Shown: positions 6,789 through 16,242, counted from the stretch's first letter. The stretch is 17,494 nt of DNA from JBAWXE01 sp037144255 (GCA_037144255.1 JBAWXE010000055.1:1-17494), one strand, 5' to 3'. Numbers and translations are program-made. Notes: generated by a model from the letters alone, not told the origin.

Positions 6789-9700
6789 ATGGCTATACCA
6801 CAAAAACGAACCGCTTCCGGTCGTATCAATTTCGGCAAGATACATGATGTAGCTGCTACACCTGATCTGCTGGCCATTCAGCTGCAATCGTTCAAGGACT
6901 TTTTTCAGCTGGAAACAACGCCAGATAAGCGTGACAATGAAGGTCTCTTCCGTGTGTTCAAGGAAAATTTTCCTATTACCGATACACGTAACATCTTCGT
7001 TTTGGAATTCTTGGATTACTTTATTGATCCTCCCCGTTACACTATAGACGAGTGTATGGAACGTGGACTTACTTATTCAGTACCACTGAAAGCGAAATTG
7101 CGCTTAAGTTGTAATGATGAGGAGCACGTAGATTTCGAAACAATTGTACAGGATGTGTTTTTGGGTAATATTCCCTACATGACACCTCGTGGTACCTTTG
7201 TTATTAATGGTGCTGAGCGTGTTGTAGTATCACAATTACACCGTTCTCCAGGTGTATTCTTCGGACAGAGCGTTCACCCGAACGGAACGAAGATATACAG
7301 TGCCCGTGTGATACCTTTTAAAGGTGCATGGATGGAGTTTGCAACAGACATCAATAATGTAATGTATGCGTACATCGACCGTAAAAAGAAGTTCCCTGTA
7401 ACTACACTTTTACGTGCTATTGGTTATGAAACAGATAAAGATATACTGGAACTTTTCGGCATGGCTGATGAAGTGAAAGTAGATAAGAAACATTTAGCTG
7501 CTAATATAGGCCGTCGTTTGGCTGCACGTGTATTACGTAGCTGGACTGAAGATTTCGTGGATGAAGATACCGGTGAAGTAGTTACTATTGAACGTAATGA
7601 GATCGTATTAGATCGTGATAACGTTCTTGATGAAGAAAATGCTGCAATGATCCTTGACATGAAGATCCCTACGATCTTCTTGCAAAAGGAGGAAGTAAGC
7701 GGTGATTATTCTATTATCTACAATACATTAAACAAGGATACCTCTAACTCGGAATTGGAAGCTGTTCAGCACATCTACCGCCAATTGCGTGGTTCTGATG
7801 CGCCTGATGATGAAACAGCACGTGGTATCATTGAGAAATTATTCTTCAGTGATAAGCGTTATGATCTGGGTGAAGTAGGTCGTTATAAGATCAATCGTAA
7901 GTTAGGATTAGATATCAATTTGGATACGAAAGTATTGAGCAGAGAAGATATTATTTCTATCATTAAATATCTGGTTCGTCTGACCAATGGTAAGGCGGAA
8001 ATAGATGATATCGATCACCTGAGCAATCGTCGTGTACGTACAGTTGGAGAACAACTGTTTGCACAGTTCGGCGTTGGTTTGGCTCGTATGGCACGTACTA
8101 TACGTGAGCGTATGAATGTGCGTGATAATGAGGTGTTCACACCCATTGATCTGATCAATGCACGAACACTATCATCTGTTATCAATTCATTCTTTGGTAC
8201 ATCACAATTATCACAGTTCTTAGATCAAACGAATCCGTTGTCAGAGATCACGCACAAACGTCGTATCTCAGCTCTGGGTCCCGGTGGTTTGAGTCGTGAG
8301 CGTGCGGGCTTTGAGGTTCGTGACGTACACTATAGCCACTATGGTCGTTTATGTACTATTGAAACACCGGAAGGTCCAAACATCGGTTTGATTTCTACAC
8401 TTTGTGTGCATGCACAGATCAACGAAATGGGCTTTATAGAAACACCTTACCGTAAAGTAAAAGACGGTAAAGTAGATCTGAAACATCATCATTTCCTGAG
8501 TGCAGAAGAAGAAGATCTGGCAAAGATCGCTCAGGCGAATGTGCCATTGGATGATAAGGGTAATTTCTTAGAAGAAAAGATCAAATCGCGTCAAACCGGT
8601 GACTTCCCGATATTAGATCGAGATGAAGTTGAATTCATGGACGTAGCGCCTAATCAGATCGTAGGTTTAAGTGCATCATTGATTCCGTTCCTGGAGCACG
8701 ATGATGCCAACCGTGCGTTGATGGGATCGAACATGCAACGTCAGGCAGTTCCGCTTATCCGTCCGCAAGTACCTATAGTTGGTACGGGATTGGAAGCTAA
8801 AGCTGCTCGTGATGCACGTATTCAAATACACTCAGAAGGTACCGGTGTAGTAGAATATGTAGATGCAAATGAAATTCATGTTCGTTACGAACGAGGAGAG
8901 AAAGAGCGTCTGGTTTCTTTTGAAGATGATCTTAAAATATACACATTAACTAAGTATAAGAAAACGAACCAAAGTACCAGTATCACATTACGTCCATGTG
9001 TACGCAAAGGCCAGAAAGTAAAAGAAGGAGACTTCTTGACCGAGGGTTATGCGACTAAGGATGGTGAATTGGCACTAGGTCGTAACCTGAAAGTGGCATT
9101 CATGCCTTGGAAAGGTTACAACTTTGAGGATGCGATCGTTATCAATGAAAAAGTAGTACGTGATGACTGGTTTACATCAATACACATTGATGAATATGAA
9201 CTGGAAGTACGTGATACTAAACTGGGTGAAGAAGAACTGACCCCGGATATTCCTAACGTATCTGAAGAAGCTACTAAGGATCTGGATGAAAACGGTATCA
9301 TACGTATAGGTGCACACGTAGGTGAAGGTGATATTCTGATAGGAAAGATCACACCAAAAGGTGAAACTGATCCTACTCCGGAAGAAAAACTGTTGCGTGC
9401 CATCTTTGGTGACAAAGCAGGTGATGCGAAAGATGCATCTCTGAAAGCAGCGAGTGGTACAGAAGGTACTGTTATCTCTAAGCAATTATTCCAACGTGCT
9501 AAGAAGGATAAGAATTCTAAGGTGCGTGAAAAAGCAGCTATTGAGAAAATAGAAAAAGTACACGAAAAGAATATCACTGATCTACAGAACTTCCTTTTTG
9601 AAAAACTGGGAATCTTATTGAAAGACAAAACCTCTGCAGGTATCACTAACAACTTCGGTGAATTAGTATTGAGCAAGGGTGGTAAATTCAATTCAAAGAC

Positions 9701-10601
9701 ACTGAGTTCTATCGACTATCAAAATGTTAATCCATTAGGATGGACAGGTGATAAAGATACAGATGGTGCTATCAATCAGTTGTTGCACAATTATAACATC
9801 AAATTCAACGAAGAATTAGGCCGCTACAAACGCGAAAAATTCAATTTGTCTATCGGTGATGAATTACCTGCAGGTGTATTGAAACTTGCTAAGGTATATC
9901 TTGCCAGCAAGCGTAAATTGAAAGTGGGTGATAAGATGGCAGGACGTCACGGTAACAAGGGTATTGTTGCACGTATCGTTCGTGAAGAAGATATGCCGTT
10001 CTTAGAAGATGGAACACCAGTAGATATAGTATTGAATCCCTTGGGTGTACCTTCTCGTATGAACCTTGGGCAGATATATGAAACTATCTTAGGATGGGCC
10101 GGTGAGAAAATGGGTGTGAAGTTTGCAACACCTATCTTCGATGGTGCATCTGTAGAAGAAATAGCTAACCTTATTGATGATGCAGGTTTGCCTGACTTTG
10201 GACATACTTACCTCTATGATGGTGAAACCGGAGAGCGTTTCCACCAGAAAGCAACTGTAGGTATTATCTACATCATTAAACTGCACCACATGGTGGATGA
10301 TAAGATGCACGCACGTTCTATCGGGCCATATAGTCTTATCACACAACAACCATTAGGTGGTAAAGCACAGTTCGGTGGTCAGCGTTTTGGTGAAATGGAG
10401 GTTTGGGCACTTGAAGCATATGGTGCTGCCAACATTCTGCAAGAATTGCTTACTCTGAAATCTGATGATATAGTAGGTAGAGCTAAGACATACGAAGCCA
10501 TTGTGAAAGGTGACAACGTACCAAAACCAGGTATCCCAGAATCATTCAACGTATTGGTGAATGAGTTGCGTGGATTGGGTCTTGAATTGAAATTCGAATA
10601 A
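6789..10601 (+). CDS. rpoB: DNA-directed RNA polymerase subunit beta
   Basis: RpoB forms, with beta', the catalytic centre of RNA polymerase. The 1270-aa protein has the usual Bacteroidota length. The rifampicin-binding cluster is at about 470-501 and has the wild-type, rifampicin-sensitive residues (SQLSQFLDQ, ITHKRRISALGPGG). The ETPEGPNIGLI motif is at 525-535. The nucleotide-contacting KVGDKMAGRHGNKG segment is at 1045-1058, and the C-terminal GGKAQFGGQRFGEMEVWALE clamp and switch segment at about 1190-1209. The start is supported by MAIPQKRT, the spacing to AAGGAG and full alignment to the family N-terminus. Codon use is biased (CGT for Arg) as in highly expressed genes. Unusually, rplL is not upstream: the gene has its own strong promoter and a leader with a terminator-like hairpin. 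rpoC follows after a long 213-bp gap. Confidence 0.99.
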   Translation: MAIPQKRTASGRINFGKIHDVAATPDLLAIQLQSFKDFFQLETTPDKRDNEGLFRVFKENFPITDTRNIFVLEFLDYFIDPPRYTIDECMERGLTYSVPLKAKLRLSCNDEEHVDFETIVQDVFLGNIPYMTPRGTFVINGAERVVVSQLHRSPGVFFGQSVHPNGTKIYSARVIPFKGAWMEFATDINNVMYAYIDRKKKFPVTTLLRAIGYETDKDILELFGMADEVKVDKKHLAANIGRRLAARVLRSWTEDFVDEDTGEVVTIERNEIVLDRDNVLDEENAAMILDMKIPTIFLQKEEVSGDYSIIYNTLNKDTSNSELEAVQHIYRQLRGSDAPDDETARGIIEKLFFSDKRYDLGEVGRYKINRKLGLDINLDTKVLSREDIISIIKYLVRLTNGKAEIDDIDHLSNRRVRTVGEQLFAQFGVGLARMARTIRERMNVRDNEVFTPIDLINARTLSSVINSFFGTSQLSQFLDQTNPLSEITHKRRISALGPGGLSRERAGFEVRDVHYSHYGRLCTIETPEGPNIGLISTLCVHAQINEMGFIETPYRKVKDGKVDLKHHHFLSAEEEDLAKIAQANVPLDDKGNFLEEKIKSRQTGDFPILDRDEVEFMDVAPNQIVGLSASLIPFLEHDDANRALMGSNMQRQAVPLIRPQVPIVGTGLEAKAARDARIQIHSEGTGVVEYVDANEIHVRYERGEKERLVSFEDDLKIYTLTKYKKTNQSTSITLRPCVRKGQKVKEGDFLTEGYATKDGELALGRNLKVAFMPWKGYNFEDAIVINEKVVRDDWFTSIHIDEYELEVRDTKLGEEELTPDIPNVSEEATKDLDENGIIRIGAHVGEGDILIGKITPKGETDPTPEEKLLRAIFGDKAGDAKDASLKAASGTEGTVISKQLFQRAKKDKNSKVREKAAIEKIEKVHEKNITDLQNFLFEKLGILLKDKTSAGITNNFGELVLSKGGKFNSKTLSSIDYQNVNPLGWTGDKDTDGAINQLLHNYNIKFNEELGRYKREKFNLSIGDELPAGVLKLAKVYLASKRKLKVGDKMAGRHGNKGIVARIVREEDMPFLEDGTPVDIVLNPLGVPSRMNLGQIYETILGWAGEKMGVKFATPIFDGASVEEIANLIDDAGLPDFGHTYLYDGETGERFHQKATVGIIYIIKLHHMVDDKMHARSIGPYSLITQQPLGGKAQFGGQRFGEMEVWALEAYGAANILQELLTLKSDDIVGRAKTYEAIVKGDNVPKPGIPESFNVLVNELRGLGLELKFE

Positions 10602-10604
10602 GTG

Positions 10605-10635
10605 ATTGATAATCAATAGCAGTAAGCTGTTATTG
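10605..10635 (+). repeat. Inverted repeats just after the rpoB stop
   Basis: ATTGAT-A-ATCAAT (10605-10617) is a 13-bp palindrome starting four bases after the stop codon. It overlaps a 9-pair hairpin, 10614-10622 with 10627-10635 (one G-U), capped by TAAG. No U-tract follows, so it should not terminate rpoBC transcription. It may mark the mRNA end of rpoB. Confidence 0.35.
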
Positions 10636-10664
10636 TAAGTAGTTCTTTATCAGGATGTAATAAG

Positions 10665-10702
10665 ATCAATAGTGTTTATGTTTAAACATAAACACTATTG
10701 AT
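10665..10702. repeat. Perfect 38-bp palindrome between rpoB and rpoC
   Basis: Nineteen-base arms, left arm ATCAATAGTGTTTATGTTT, meet with no spacer at the centre TTT|AAA (10683/10684). All 19 pairs are exact. As RNA it would form a 17-bp stem with a TTAA loop; as DNA it could extrude a cruciform or bind a dimeric protein. No T-run follows. The ATCAATAG end also occurs at 10612-10619, right after rpoB. Roles as a processing site between rpoB and rpoC, an operator, or a dispersed repeat cannot be separated from this window. Confidence 0.85.
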
Positions 10703-10814
10703 ACCTGAAAATTTGAATTGGAAACAAAATTATTTTAGGTAATAAATTGAGAGCATAAATCAGAAAGCAACAGTAATCAGATTTATAACTCAAGACTAAA
10801 TACTCAAACAAAAT

Positions 10815-13800
10815 ATGGCTATTAAAAAAGATAATCGTCCTAGGGCAGGGTTTAGCAAGATCACAATTAGCTTAGCTTCTCCTGATACTATTTTGGATCG
10901 TTCTTATGGCGAGGTGTTAAAGCCTGAAACTATCAACTACCGTACATACAAACCTGAACGTGATGGTTTGTTTTGCGAAAAAATATTCGGTCCGGTAAAG
11001 GATTACGAATGTTATTGCGGTAAATACAAACGTATCCGATATAAGGGTATCGTATGTGACCGTTGTGGTGTAGAAGTAACTGAAAAGAAAGTACGTCGTG
11101 AACGTATGGGACACATCAAATTGGTGGTACCTATCGTTCATATCTGGTATTTCAAATCACTGCCAAATAAGATCGGTTATTTATTGGGTGTTAGTTCTAA
11201 GAAGCTAGAAGGTATTGTATACTACGAACGTTATGTAGTAGTACAAGCCGGTGAAGCGGATGATCTGGTGCGCCAAAAATTGAATCTGAAGGATTCTGAA
11301 GATACACACCAACAATTGCTTACAGAAGATGAGTATCTGGAAATACTGGATACAATATCTAAAGATAATCAGCACTTACCTGACGAAGATCCTAATAAAT
11401 TCATCGCTAAGATGGGTGCTGAAGCTGTACATGCATTATTATCTCGTATAGATCTTGACCAACTGTCTTATGATCTGCGTAATGCTGCAGCCAATGAAAC
11501 ATCTCAACAACGTAAACAAGAAGCTCTGAAACGCCTGAGCGTAGTAGAAGCTTTCCGTGATGCGAATACGAGAGTGGAAAATCGTTTGGAATGGACTGTA
11601 ATGCAGTATATACCGGTTATTCCACCTGAATTGCGTCCGTTAGTACCATTGGATGGTGGTCGTTTTGCGTCATCAGATCTGAATGATCTGTATCGTCGTG
11701 TTATCATCCGTAACAATCGTTTGAAACGTTTGATAGAGATCAAAGCCCCTGAAGTGATCTTACGTAATGAAAAACGTATGTTGCAAGAAGCGGTTGATTC
11801 TTTGTTTGATAACAGCCGTAAATCAAATGCTGTAAAAGCAGAAGGTGGACGTGCATTGAAATCACTTTCGGATGTACTGAAAGGTAAACAAGGTCGTTTC
11901 CGTCAGAACTTATTAGGTAAACGTGTTGACTATTCCGGTCGTTCGGTTATTGTGGTAGGCCCTGAAATGAAATTGCATGAGTGTGGTTTACCTAAGGATA
12001 TGGCTGCAGAATTATTCAAGCCATTTATCATTCGTAAACTGATAGAAAGAGGAATAGTAAAAACTGTAAAGAGTGCGAAGAAACTGGTTGAGCGCAAAGA
12101 GTCAGTAGTTTGGGATATCCTGGAAAATGTACTAAAGGGTCATCCGATCTTGCTGAACCGTGCCCCAACTCTTCACCGTTTGTCTATACAGGCATTCCAA
12201 CCAAAACTGATCGAAGGTAAAGCGATCCAATTGCACCCACTCGTTTGTTCGGCGTTCAACGCGGATTTCGATGGTGACCAAATGGCGGTACACGTTCCAT
12301 TGAGCAATGCTGCAATATTGGAAGCTCAGTTATTAATGCTTGCTTCACATAACATTTTGAACCCTCAGAATGGTACACCTATCACCCTTCCTTCTCAGGA
12401 CATGGTACTAGGTCTGTATTATATCTCTAAGGGTAAGAAATCTACCCCTGAGGAAATAGTAAAAGGAGAAAACAAGTCATTCTATAGCGCTGAAGAAGTT
12501 ATCATCGCTAATAATGAAGGACGTGCTGATCTGCATGCATGGATCAAGATAAAAGTGAACATGCGTAATAAAGATGGTCAACTGGAAAAACAGATCATCG
12601 ATACGACAGTTGGACGAGTTATATTTAATCAATTCGTACCTAAGGAAAATGGTTTCGTAAATGCACTTCTTACTAAGAAGTCACTTCGTGAGATCATCGG
12701 ACAAATACTTAAGAATACAGATATCCCTAAGACAGTACAATTCCTTGATGATATCAAAACATTAGGATTCCGCACAGCCTTCCGTGGTGGATTGTCGTTC
12801 AACATTAAAGATCTAACAGTTCCTGCTATTAAGGAAGAATTGATCAACGCAGCGCAAGGTGAAGTAGATGATGTGTGGGAAAACTACAACAGCGGTCTTA
12901 TTACGAATAACGAGCGATATAACCAGATCATTGATATTTGGTCTCGTGTGGATACACGTGTTACTGAAACATTGATACGAGAAATGGCAGCAGATAAACA
13001 AGGTTTCAACTCTGTTTATATGATGCTAGATTCAGGTGCACGTGGTTCTAAACAACAAGTAAAACAGCTGGCAGGACTTAGAGGTCTGATGGCTAAACCT
13101 CGTCGTAGTGGATCATCAGGATCTGAGATCATTGAAAATCCGATCCTTTCAAACTTTAAAGTAGGTTTGAGTGTATTGGAGTACTTCATCTCTACACACG
13201 GTGCGCGTAAGGGTCTTGCGGATACAGCCTTGAAAACGGCGGATGCAGGTTACCTGACACGTCGTTTGGTGGATGTGGCGCAAGATGTGGTGATAAATGA
13301 AGAAGATTGTGGTACACTACGTGGTATTGCTACTTCTGCATTGAAAGACAATGAAGAAATAGTAGAGCCATTGTACGATCGTATATTAGGACGTACATCA
13401 CTTCATGATATTTACGATCCATTGAACGATGAACTTATAGCTCGTGCCGGTGAAGAAATAACTGAAGATATTGGTAAACGTATAGACGACAGTGTTATTG
13501 ATACAGTAGAAATTCGTTCAGTTCTTACATGTGAAAGCCGTCGTGGCGTATGTGCAAAATGTTATGGTAAGAATCTGGCAACAGGTTACATGACACAGAA
13601 AGGTGATGCTGTTGGTATCATCGCAGCACAGTCTATCGGTGAACCTGGTACACAGTTGACACTTCGTACATTCCACGTGGGTGGTGTGGCTGGTTCTTCT
13701 GCTATTGAATCTCAATTAGTAGCACGTTTTGATGGTACTATCCAATTTGATGGTTTACGTACTACGAAATTCAAGGATGCTGAAGGTGAAGATCAAGTTG

Positions 13801-15137
13801 TGGTAATAGGCCGTACCGGAGAAATGCGTATTGTAGATGTTGCTAATGATCGTTTATTGATCACCAACAATATACCTTATGGTTCTATACTGAAGGTGAA
13901 TAACAACACTAAGGTTGCAAAAGGTGATGTTATTTGTACATGGGATCCGTTCAATGCGGTTATCATATCTGAGATCACCGGTAAAATACGTTTCGAACAT
14001 GTTATCGAAGGTGTTACTTACCGTGAAGAAGCAGATGAGCAAACAGGTCACCGTGAGAAAGTGGTTATTGAAACAAAAGATAAGACCAAGATACCTTCCA
14101 TCTTTATCGATGGTAAGGAAACTAAATCGTACAACTTACCTGTAGGGTCACATATCATCATCTCTGATGGTGATAGTGTTCACAACGGACAGGTTATCGT
14201 TAAGATACCACGTGTAATGGGCCGTAGCCGAGATATCACGGGAGGTCTGCCGCGTGTAACTGAACTGTTTGAAGCACGTAACCCAAGTAATCCGGCAATT
14301 GTTGCTGAGATAGATGGTGTTGTAACATTTGGTTCTATCAAGCGTGGTAACCGTGAGATCATCGTTGAATCTCGTGAAGGTTTGGTGAAGAAATATCTTG
14401 TTCCACTTACACGTCATATCATGGTACAAGATGGTGACTTCGTGAAGGCGGGTACATCATTATCTGATGGCGCTACTACACCTAGCGATATTTTGGCAAT
14501 CAAGGGACCATTTGCTGTACAAGAATATCTAGTAAATGAAATACAAGAAGTATATCGTCTACAAGGTGTGAAAATCAATGATAAACACATTGAAGTAATT
14601 GTACGTCAGATGATGCGTAAAGTTACTATCATGGATCCGGGAGATACTAAGTTCTTGGAAGATGATACAGTTGATAAATTCGACTTTATGGTTGAAAATG
14701 ACTGGATCTATGACAAGAAGGTTGTAACTGACGCAGGAGATTCTGAAAAATTACATCCTGGGCAAATAGTGATGGTACGTGAGGTGCGCGAAGAGAATAG
14801 TTTACTGCGTCGTGCAGATAAGAAACTGGTTCAATATCGTGAAGCTACACCTGCTACATCTTCACCATTGTTGTTAGGTATCACTAAGGCGTCATTAGGT
14901 ACACATAGCTGGATATCAGCAGCATCATTCCAGGAAACTACTAAGGTTCTTTCTCAAGCCTCTATTAATGGTAAGAGTGATGATCTATTAGGTCTGAAAG
15001 AAAACGTTATTACAGGTAACCTCATCCCGGCAGGTACAGGTATGCGTGAATTCGATGATCTAGTAGTAGGTTCTAAAGAAGAATTTGAATTGCTGATGGC
15101 TAATCGTGATGTACTTCAGTTCGACGAAGAAGAATAG
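10815..15137 (+). CDS. rpoC: DNA-directed RNA polymerase subunit beta'
   Basis: The beta' subunit carries the active-site magnesium and the DNA clamp. The 1440-aa length is normal for Bacteroidota. The N-terminal zinc ribbon uses C66, C68, C81 and C84 (CYCG, CDRCG). The GRFRQNLLGKRVDYSGRS segment begins at about 360. The catalytic NADFDGD is at 482-488 with its three Asp. MMLDSGARGS lies at 736-745, the bridge helix (GARKGLADTALKTADAGYL) at 796-814, and the second zinc site uses C832, C906, C913 and C916. The trigger loop is at about 934-957 (SIGEPGTQLT, FHVGG). The protein ends in an acidic DEEE tail. There is no Shine-Dalgarno; the leader is A-rich. No TAnnTTTG element was seen in the gap before it, so it is probably transcribed with rpoB. 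A strong terminator follows. Confidence 0.99.
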   Translation: MAIKKDNRPRAGFSKITISLASPDTILDRSYGEVLKPETINYRTYKPERDGLFCEKIFGPVKDYECYCGKYKRIRYKGIVCDRCGVEVTEKKVRRERMGHIKLVVPIVHIWYFKSLPNKIGYLLGVSSKKLEGIVYYERYVVVQAGEADDLVRQKLNLKDSEDTHQQLLTEDEYLEILDTISKDNQHLPDEDPNKFIAKMGAEAVHALLSRIDLDQLSYDLRNAAANETSQQRKQEALKRLSVVEAFRDANTRVENRLEWTVMQYIPVIPPELRPLVPLDGGRFASSDLNDLYRRVIIRNNRLKRLIEIKAPEVILRNEKRMLQEAVDSLFDNSRKSNAVKAEGGRALKSLSDVLKGKQGRFRQNLLGKRVDYSGRSVIVVGPEMKLHECGLPKDMAAELFKPFIIRKLIERGIVKTVKSAKKLVERKESVVWDILENVLKGHPILLNRAPTLHRLSIQAFQPKLIEGKAIQLHPLVCSAFNADFDGDQMAVHVPLSNAAILEAQLLMLASHNILNPQNGTPITLPSQDMVLGLYYISKGKKSTPEEIVKGENKSFYSAEEVIIANNEGRADLHAWIKIKVNMRNKDGQLEKQIIDTTVGRVIFNQFVPKENGFVNALLTKKSLREIIGQILKNTDIPKTVQFLDDIKTLGFRTAFRGGLSFNIKDLTVPAIKEELINAAQGEVDDVWENYNSGLITNNERYNQIIDIWSRVDTRVTETLIREMAADKQGFNSVYMMLDSGARGSKQQVKQLAGLRGLMAKPRRSGSSGSEIIENPILSNFKVGLSVLEYFISTHGARKGLADTALKTADAGYLTRRLVDVAQDVVINEEDCGTLRGIATSALKDNEEIVEPLYDRILGRTSLHDIYDPLNDELIARAGEEITEDIGKRIDDSVIDTVEIRSVLTCESRRGVCAKCYGKNLATGYMTQKGDAVGIIAAQSIGEPGTQLTLRTFHVGGVAGSSAIESQLVARFDGTIQFDGLRTTKFKDAEGEDQVVVIGRTGEMRIVDVANDRLLITNNIPYGSILKVNNNTKVAKGDVICTWDPFNAVIISEITGKIRFEHVIEGVTYREEADEQTGHREKVVIETKDKTKIPSIFIDGKETKSYNLPVGSHIIISDGDSVHNGQVIVKIPRVMGRSRDITGGLPRVTELFEARNPSNPAIVAEIDGVVTFGSIKRGNREIIVESREGLVKKYLVPLTRHIMVQDGDFVKAGTSLSDGATTPSDILAIKGPFAVQEYLVNEIQEVYRLQGVKINDKHIEVIVRQMMRKVTIMDPGDTKFLEDDTVDKFDFMVENDWIYDKKVVTDAGDSEKLHPGQIVMVREVREENSLLRRADKKLVQYREATPATSSPLLLGITKASLGTHSWISAASFQETTKVLSQASINGKSDDLLGLKENVITGNLIPAGTGMREFDDLVVGSKEEFELLMANRDVLQFDEEE

Positions 15138-15163
15138 TAATTAATAGTATTATTATACCAATA

Positions 15164-15193
15164 GCGCCTCGATTGATCGAGGCGCTTTTTTTT
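15164..15193 (+). terminator. Intrinsic terminator of the rpoBC operon
   Basis: GCGCCTCGA (15164-15172) pairs exactly with TCGAGGCGC (15177-15185) around a TTGA loop, followed at once by eight T (15186-15193). This is a classical GC-rich hairpin and U-tract, 26 bases after the rpoC stop. Confidence 0.95.
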
Positions 15194-15211
15194 GTGAAAG
15201 TATACGGCATG

Positions 15212-15239
15212 AAAAATAGCCACTCATGGAGTGGCTATT
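15212..15239 (-). terminator. Intrinsic terminator of the minus-strand DUF4476 gene
   Basis: AATAGCCACTC (15215-15225) and its reverse complement (15229-15239) form an 11-bp stem with an ATG loop. Read on the minus strand the hairpin runs into five T (bases 15216-15212 complemented), 19 bases after the stop of the minus-strand gene. With the rpoC terminator it forms a convergent pair. Confidence 0.75.
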
Positions 15240-15258
15240 AAAATTTAAACAAGATCAA

Positions 15259-16242
15259 TTAACGACCTTGAATATAGTTATTCAGATCTTCTTTGCTAGA
15301 GCTAAAACTAAATATGTTTGCTACGTTGAAATAGTTTTTAGGATCAGTACAATGATCATAAGCAAATTTTGCAAAGTCCATTCTGCTATCATCAAAACTA
15401 AACTTCTTACATAGTTGAATGATCTGGTTGGTACTTAAGCAATTGGATCCGGCGACTTGTTTTGCAATAGAAAGCCTCGTTTCATCAAATCCTTCATTGT
15501 TAAGTGTAGACATCGCATTGTTAAAATCAACACCACTCATTGGAAATTGATTTTTACAGCCTACTTGAGCAGCCTGTACTGGTGGAGTAGTATTGTTATA
15601 ACTATTGTTGTTGTAACCGGTAGAAGTGTTAGTGCTTTGCACTGTTGTAGTGGTAGTAGTGCTACTACTTTGTAATAGTGGATCATTAATAGATACATTT
15701 ACACCCATACCTCCTACATTCATGTTGATATTACCTGCATTAGGATTATTAGTAGTTGTGGTTGTACGTGTTACAGTTGTTTGTTGTACAGGAGCATTTT
15801 GTTCTACCACCACTTGTTGAACAGGAGGCTGAGAGCGGCCGTTATGTACTACATATACATTGGATGGAACAATAAAATCAGGTTGAATAGGAATGGCTGA
15901 ATAGTATTTCAGAGCTACTTTGCCATTTTTGTCTTTTTTGATCTTATAAGTAACATCCATAAAGACATTATTAAAATCTGTGATCATCAAATGGCTCTTA
16001 GATACTTCCGGAATATTTTGATCCTCGAAAATGATCTTGGCATTATAATAAGGTTGAGGTAGGTCCTCTATACGTAAGTTGGTCTGAGCCACATTATTCT
16101 GTTTCTCACCATTAAGGATCAAATAGAATTTATCGCCATCCTCAGAGAAGATAGTAAGGTTACCGGTAGTTTGTGGCATTTGTGCATATGCTGAAAATGC
16201 ACTAAATAAAATGGTACAAAATAAGAGTAGCTTAATTCTCAT
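15259..16242 (-). CDS. Secreted protein with C-terminal DUF4476-type domain
   Basis: An exported protein of unknown function, 327 aa from the ATG at 16242. An upstream in-frame ATG at 16329 would add 29 residues, but the chosen start gives a clean signal peptide: MRIK, a hydrophobic run, then AYA-Q with cleavage after residue 20. Residues about 25-135 form a beta-rich domain (NLTIFSEDGDKFYLILNGEK). Residues about 140-228 are low-complexity, Thr/Asn/Gln/Val-rich, containing NINMNVGGMGVNVSI. Residues 229-325 form a helical domain with four Cys (C229, C268, C278, C298), with repeated SFDDSRMDFAK-like units, as in DUF4476 proteins common in Chitinophagales and relatives. It probably sits in the periplasm or outer surface. 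It is transcribed against rpoC and divergently from the transglycosylase. Confidence 0.8.
   Translation of the reverse strand: MRIKLLLFCTILFSAFSAYAQMPQTTGNLTIFSEDGDKFYLILNGEKQNNVAQTNLRIEDLPQPYYNAKIIFEDQNIPEVSKSHLMITDFNNVFMDVTYKIKKDKNGKVALKYYSAIPIQPDFIVPSNVYVVHNGRSQPPVQQVVVEQNAPVQQTTVTRTTTTTNNPNAGNINMNVGGMGVNVSINDPLLQSSSTTTTTTVQSTNTSTGYNNNSYNNTTPPVQAAQVGCKNQFPMSGVDFNNAMSTLNNEGFDETRLSIAKQVAGSNCLSTNQIIQLCKKFSFDDSRMDFAKFAYDHCTDPKNYFNVANIFSFSSSKEDLNNYIQGR

Noticed and set aside
6639..6887. Minus-strand frame across the rpoB start
   Set aside because: It overlaps the rpoB promoter, leader and first codons and has no recognisable sequence.
8197..8292. Possible rifampicin-resistance substitutions in the RpoB cluster
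   Set aside because: The key positions (the Q, D, H, R and S of the cluster) have the sensitive-type residues.
9116..9691. Long minus-strand open frame opposite rpoB
   Set aside because: It is antisense to a conserved rpoB segment; the Ser-rich translation is what biased rpoB codons give on the other strand.
13915..14145. Plus-strand frame of 76 codons inside rpoC
   Set aside because: Out of frame within rpoC, with no recognisable motif.
15595..15675. GTAGTAGT/ACTACTAC-like tandem triplets, considered as a microsatellite or CRISPR-like repeat
   Set aside because: These are irregular Thr/Ser codon runs of the coding sequence; there are no regular spacers.
15457..15820. Plus-strand frames opposite the DUF4476 gene, Val/Leu-rich like membrane segments
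   Set aside because: They arise from the Thr/Asn codon repeats of the minus-strand gene's low-complexity region; the minus-strand frame has a signal peptide and a terminator.
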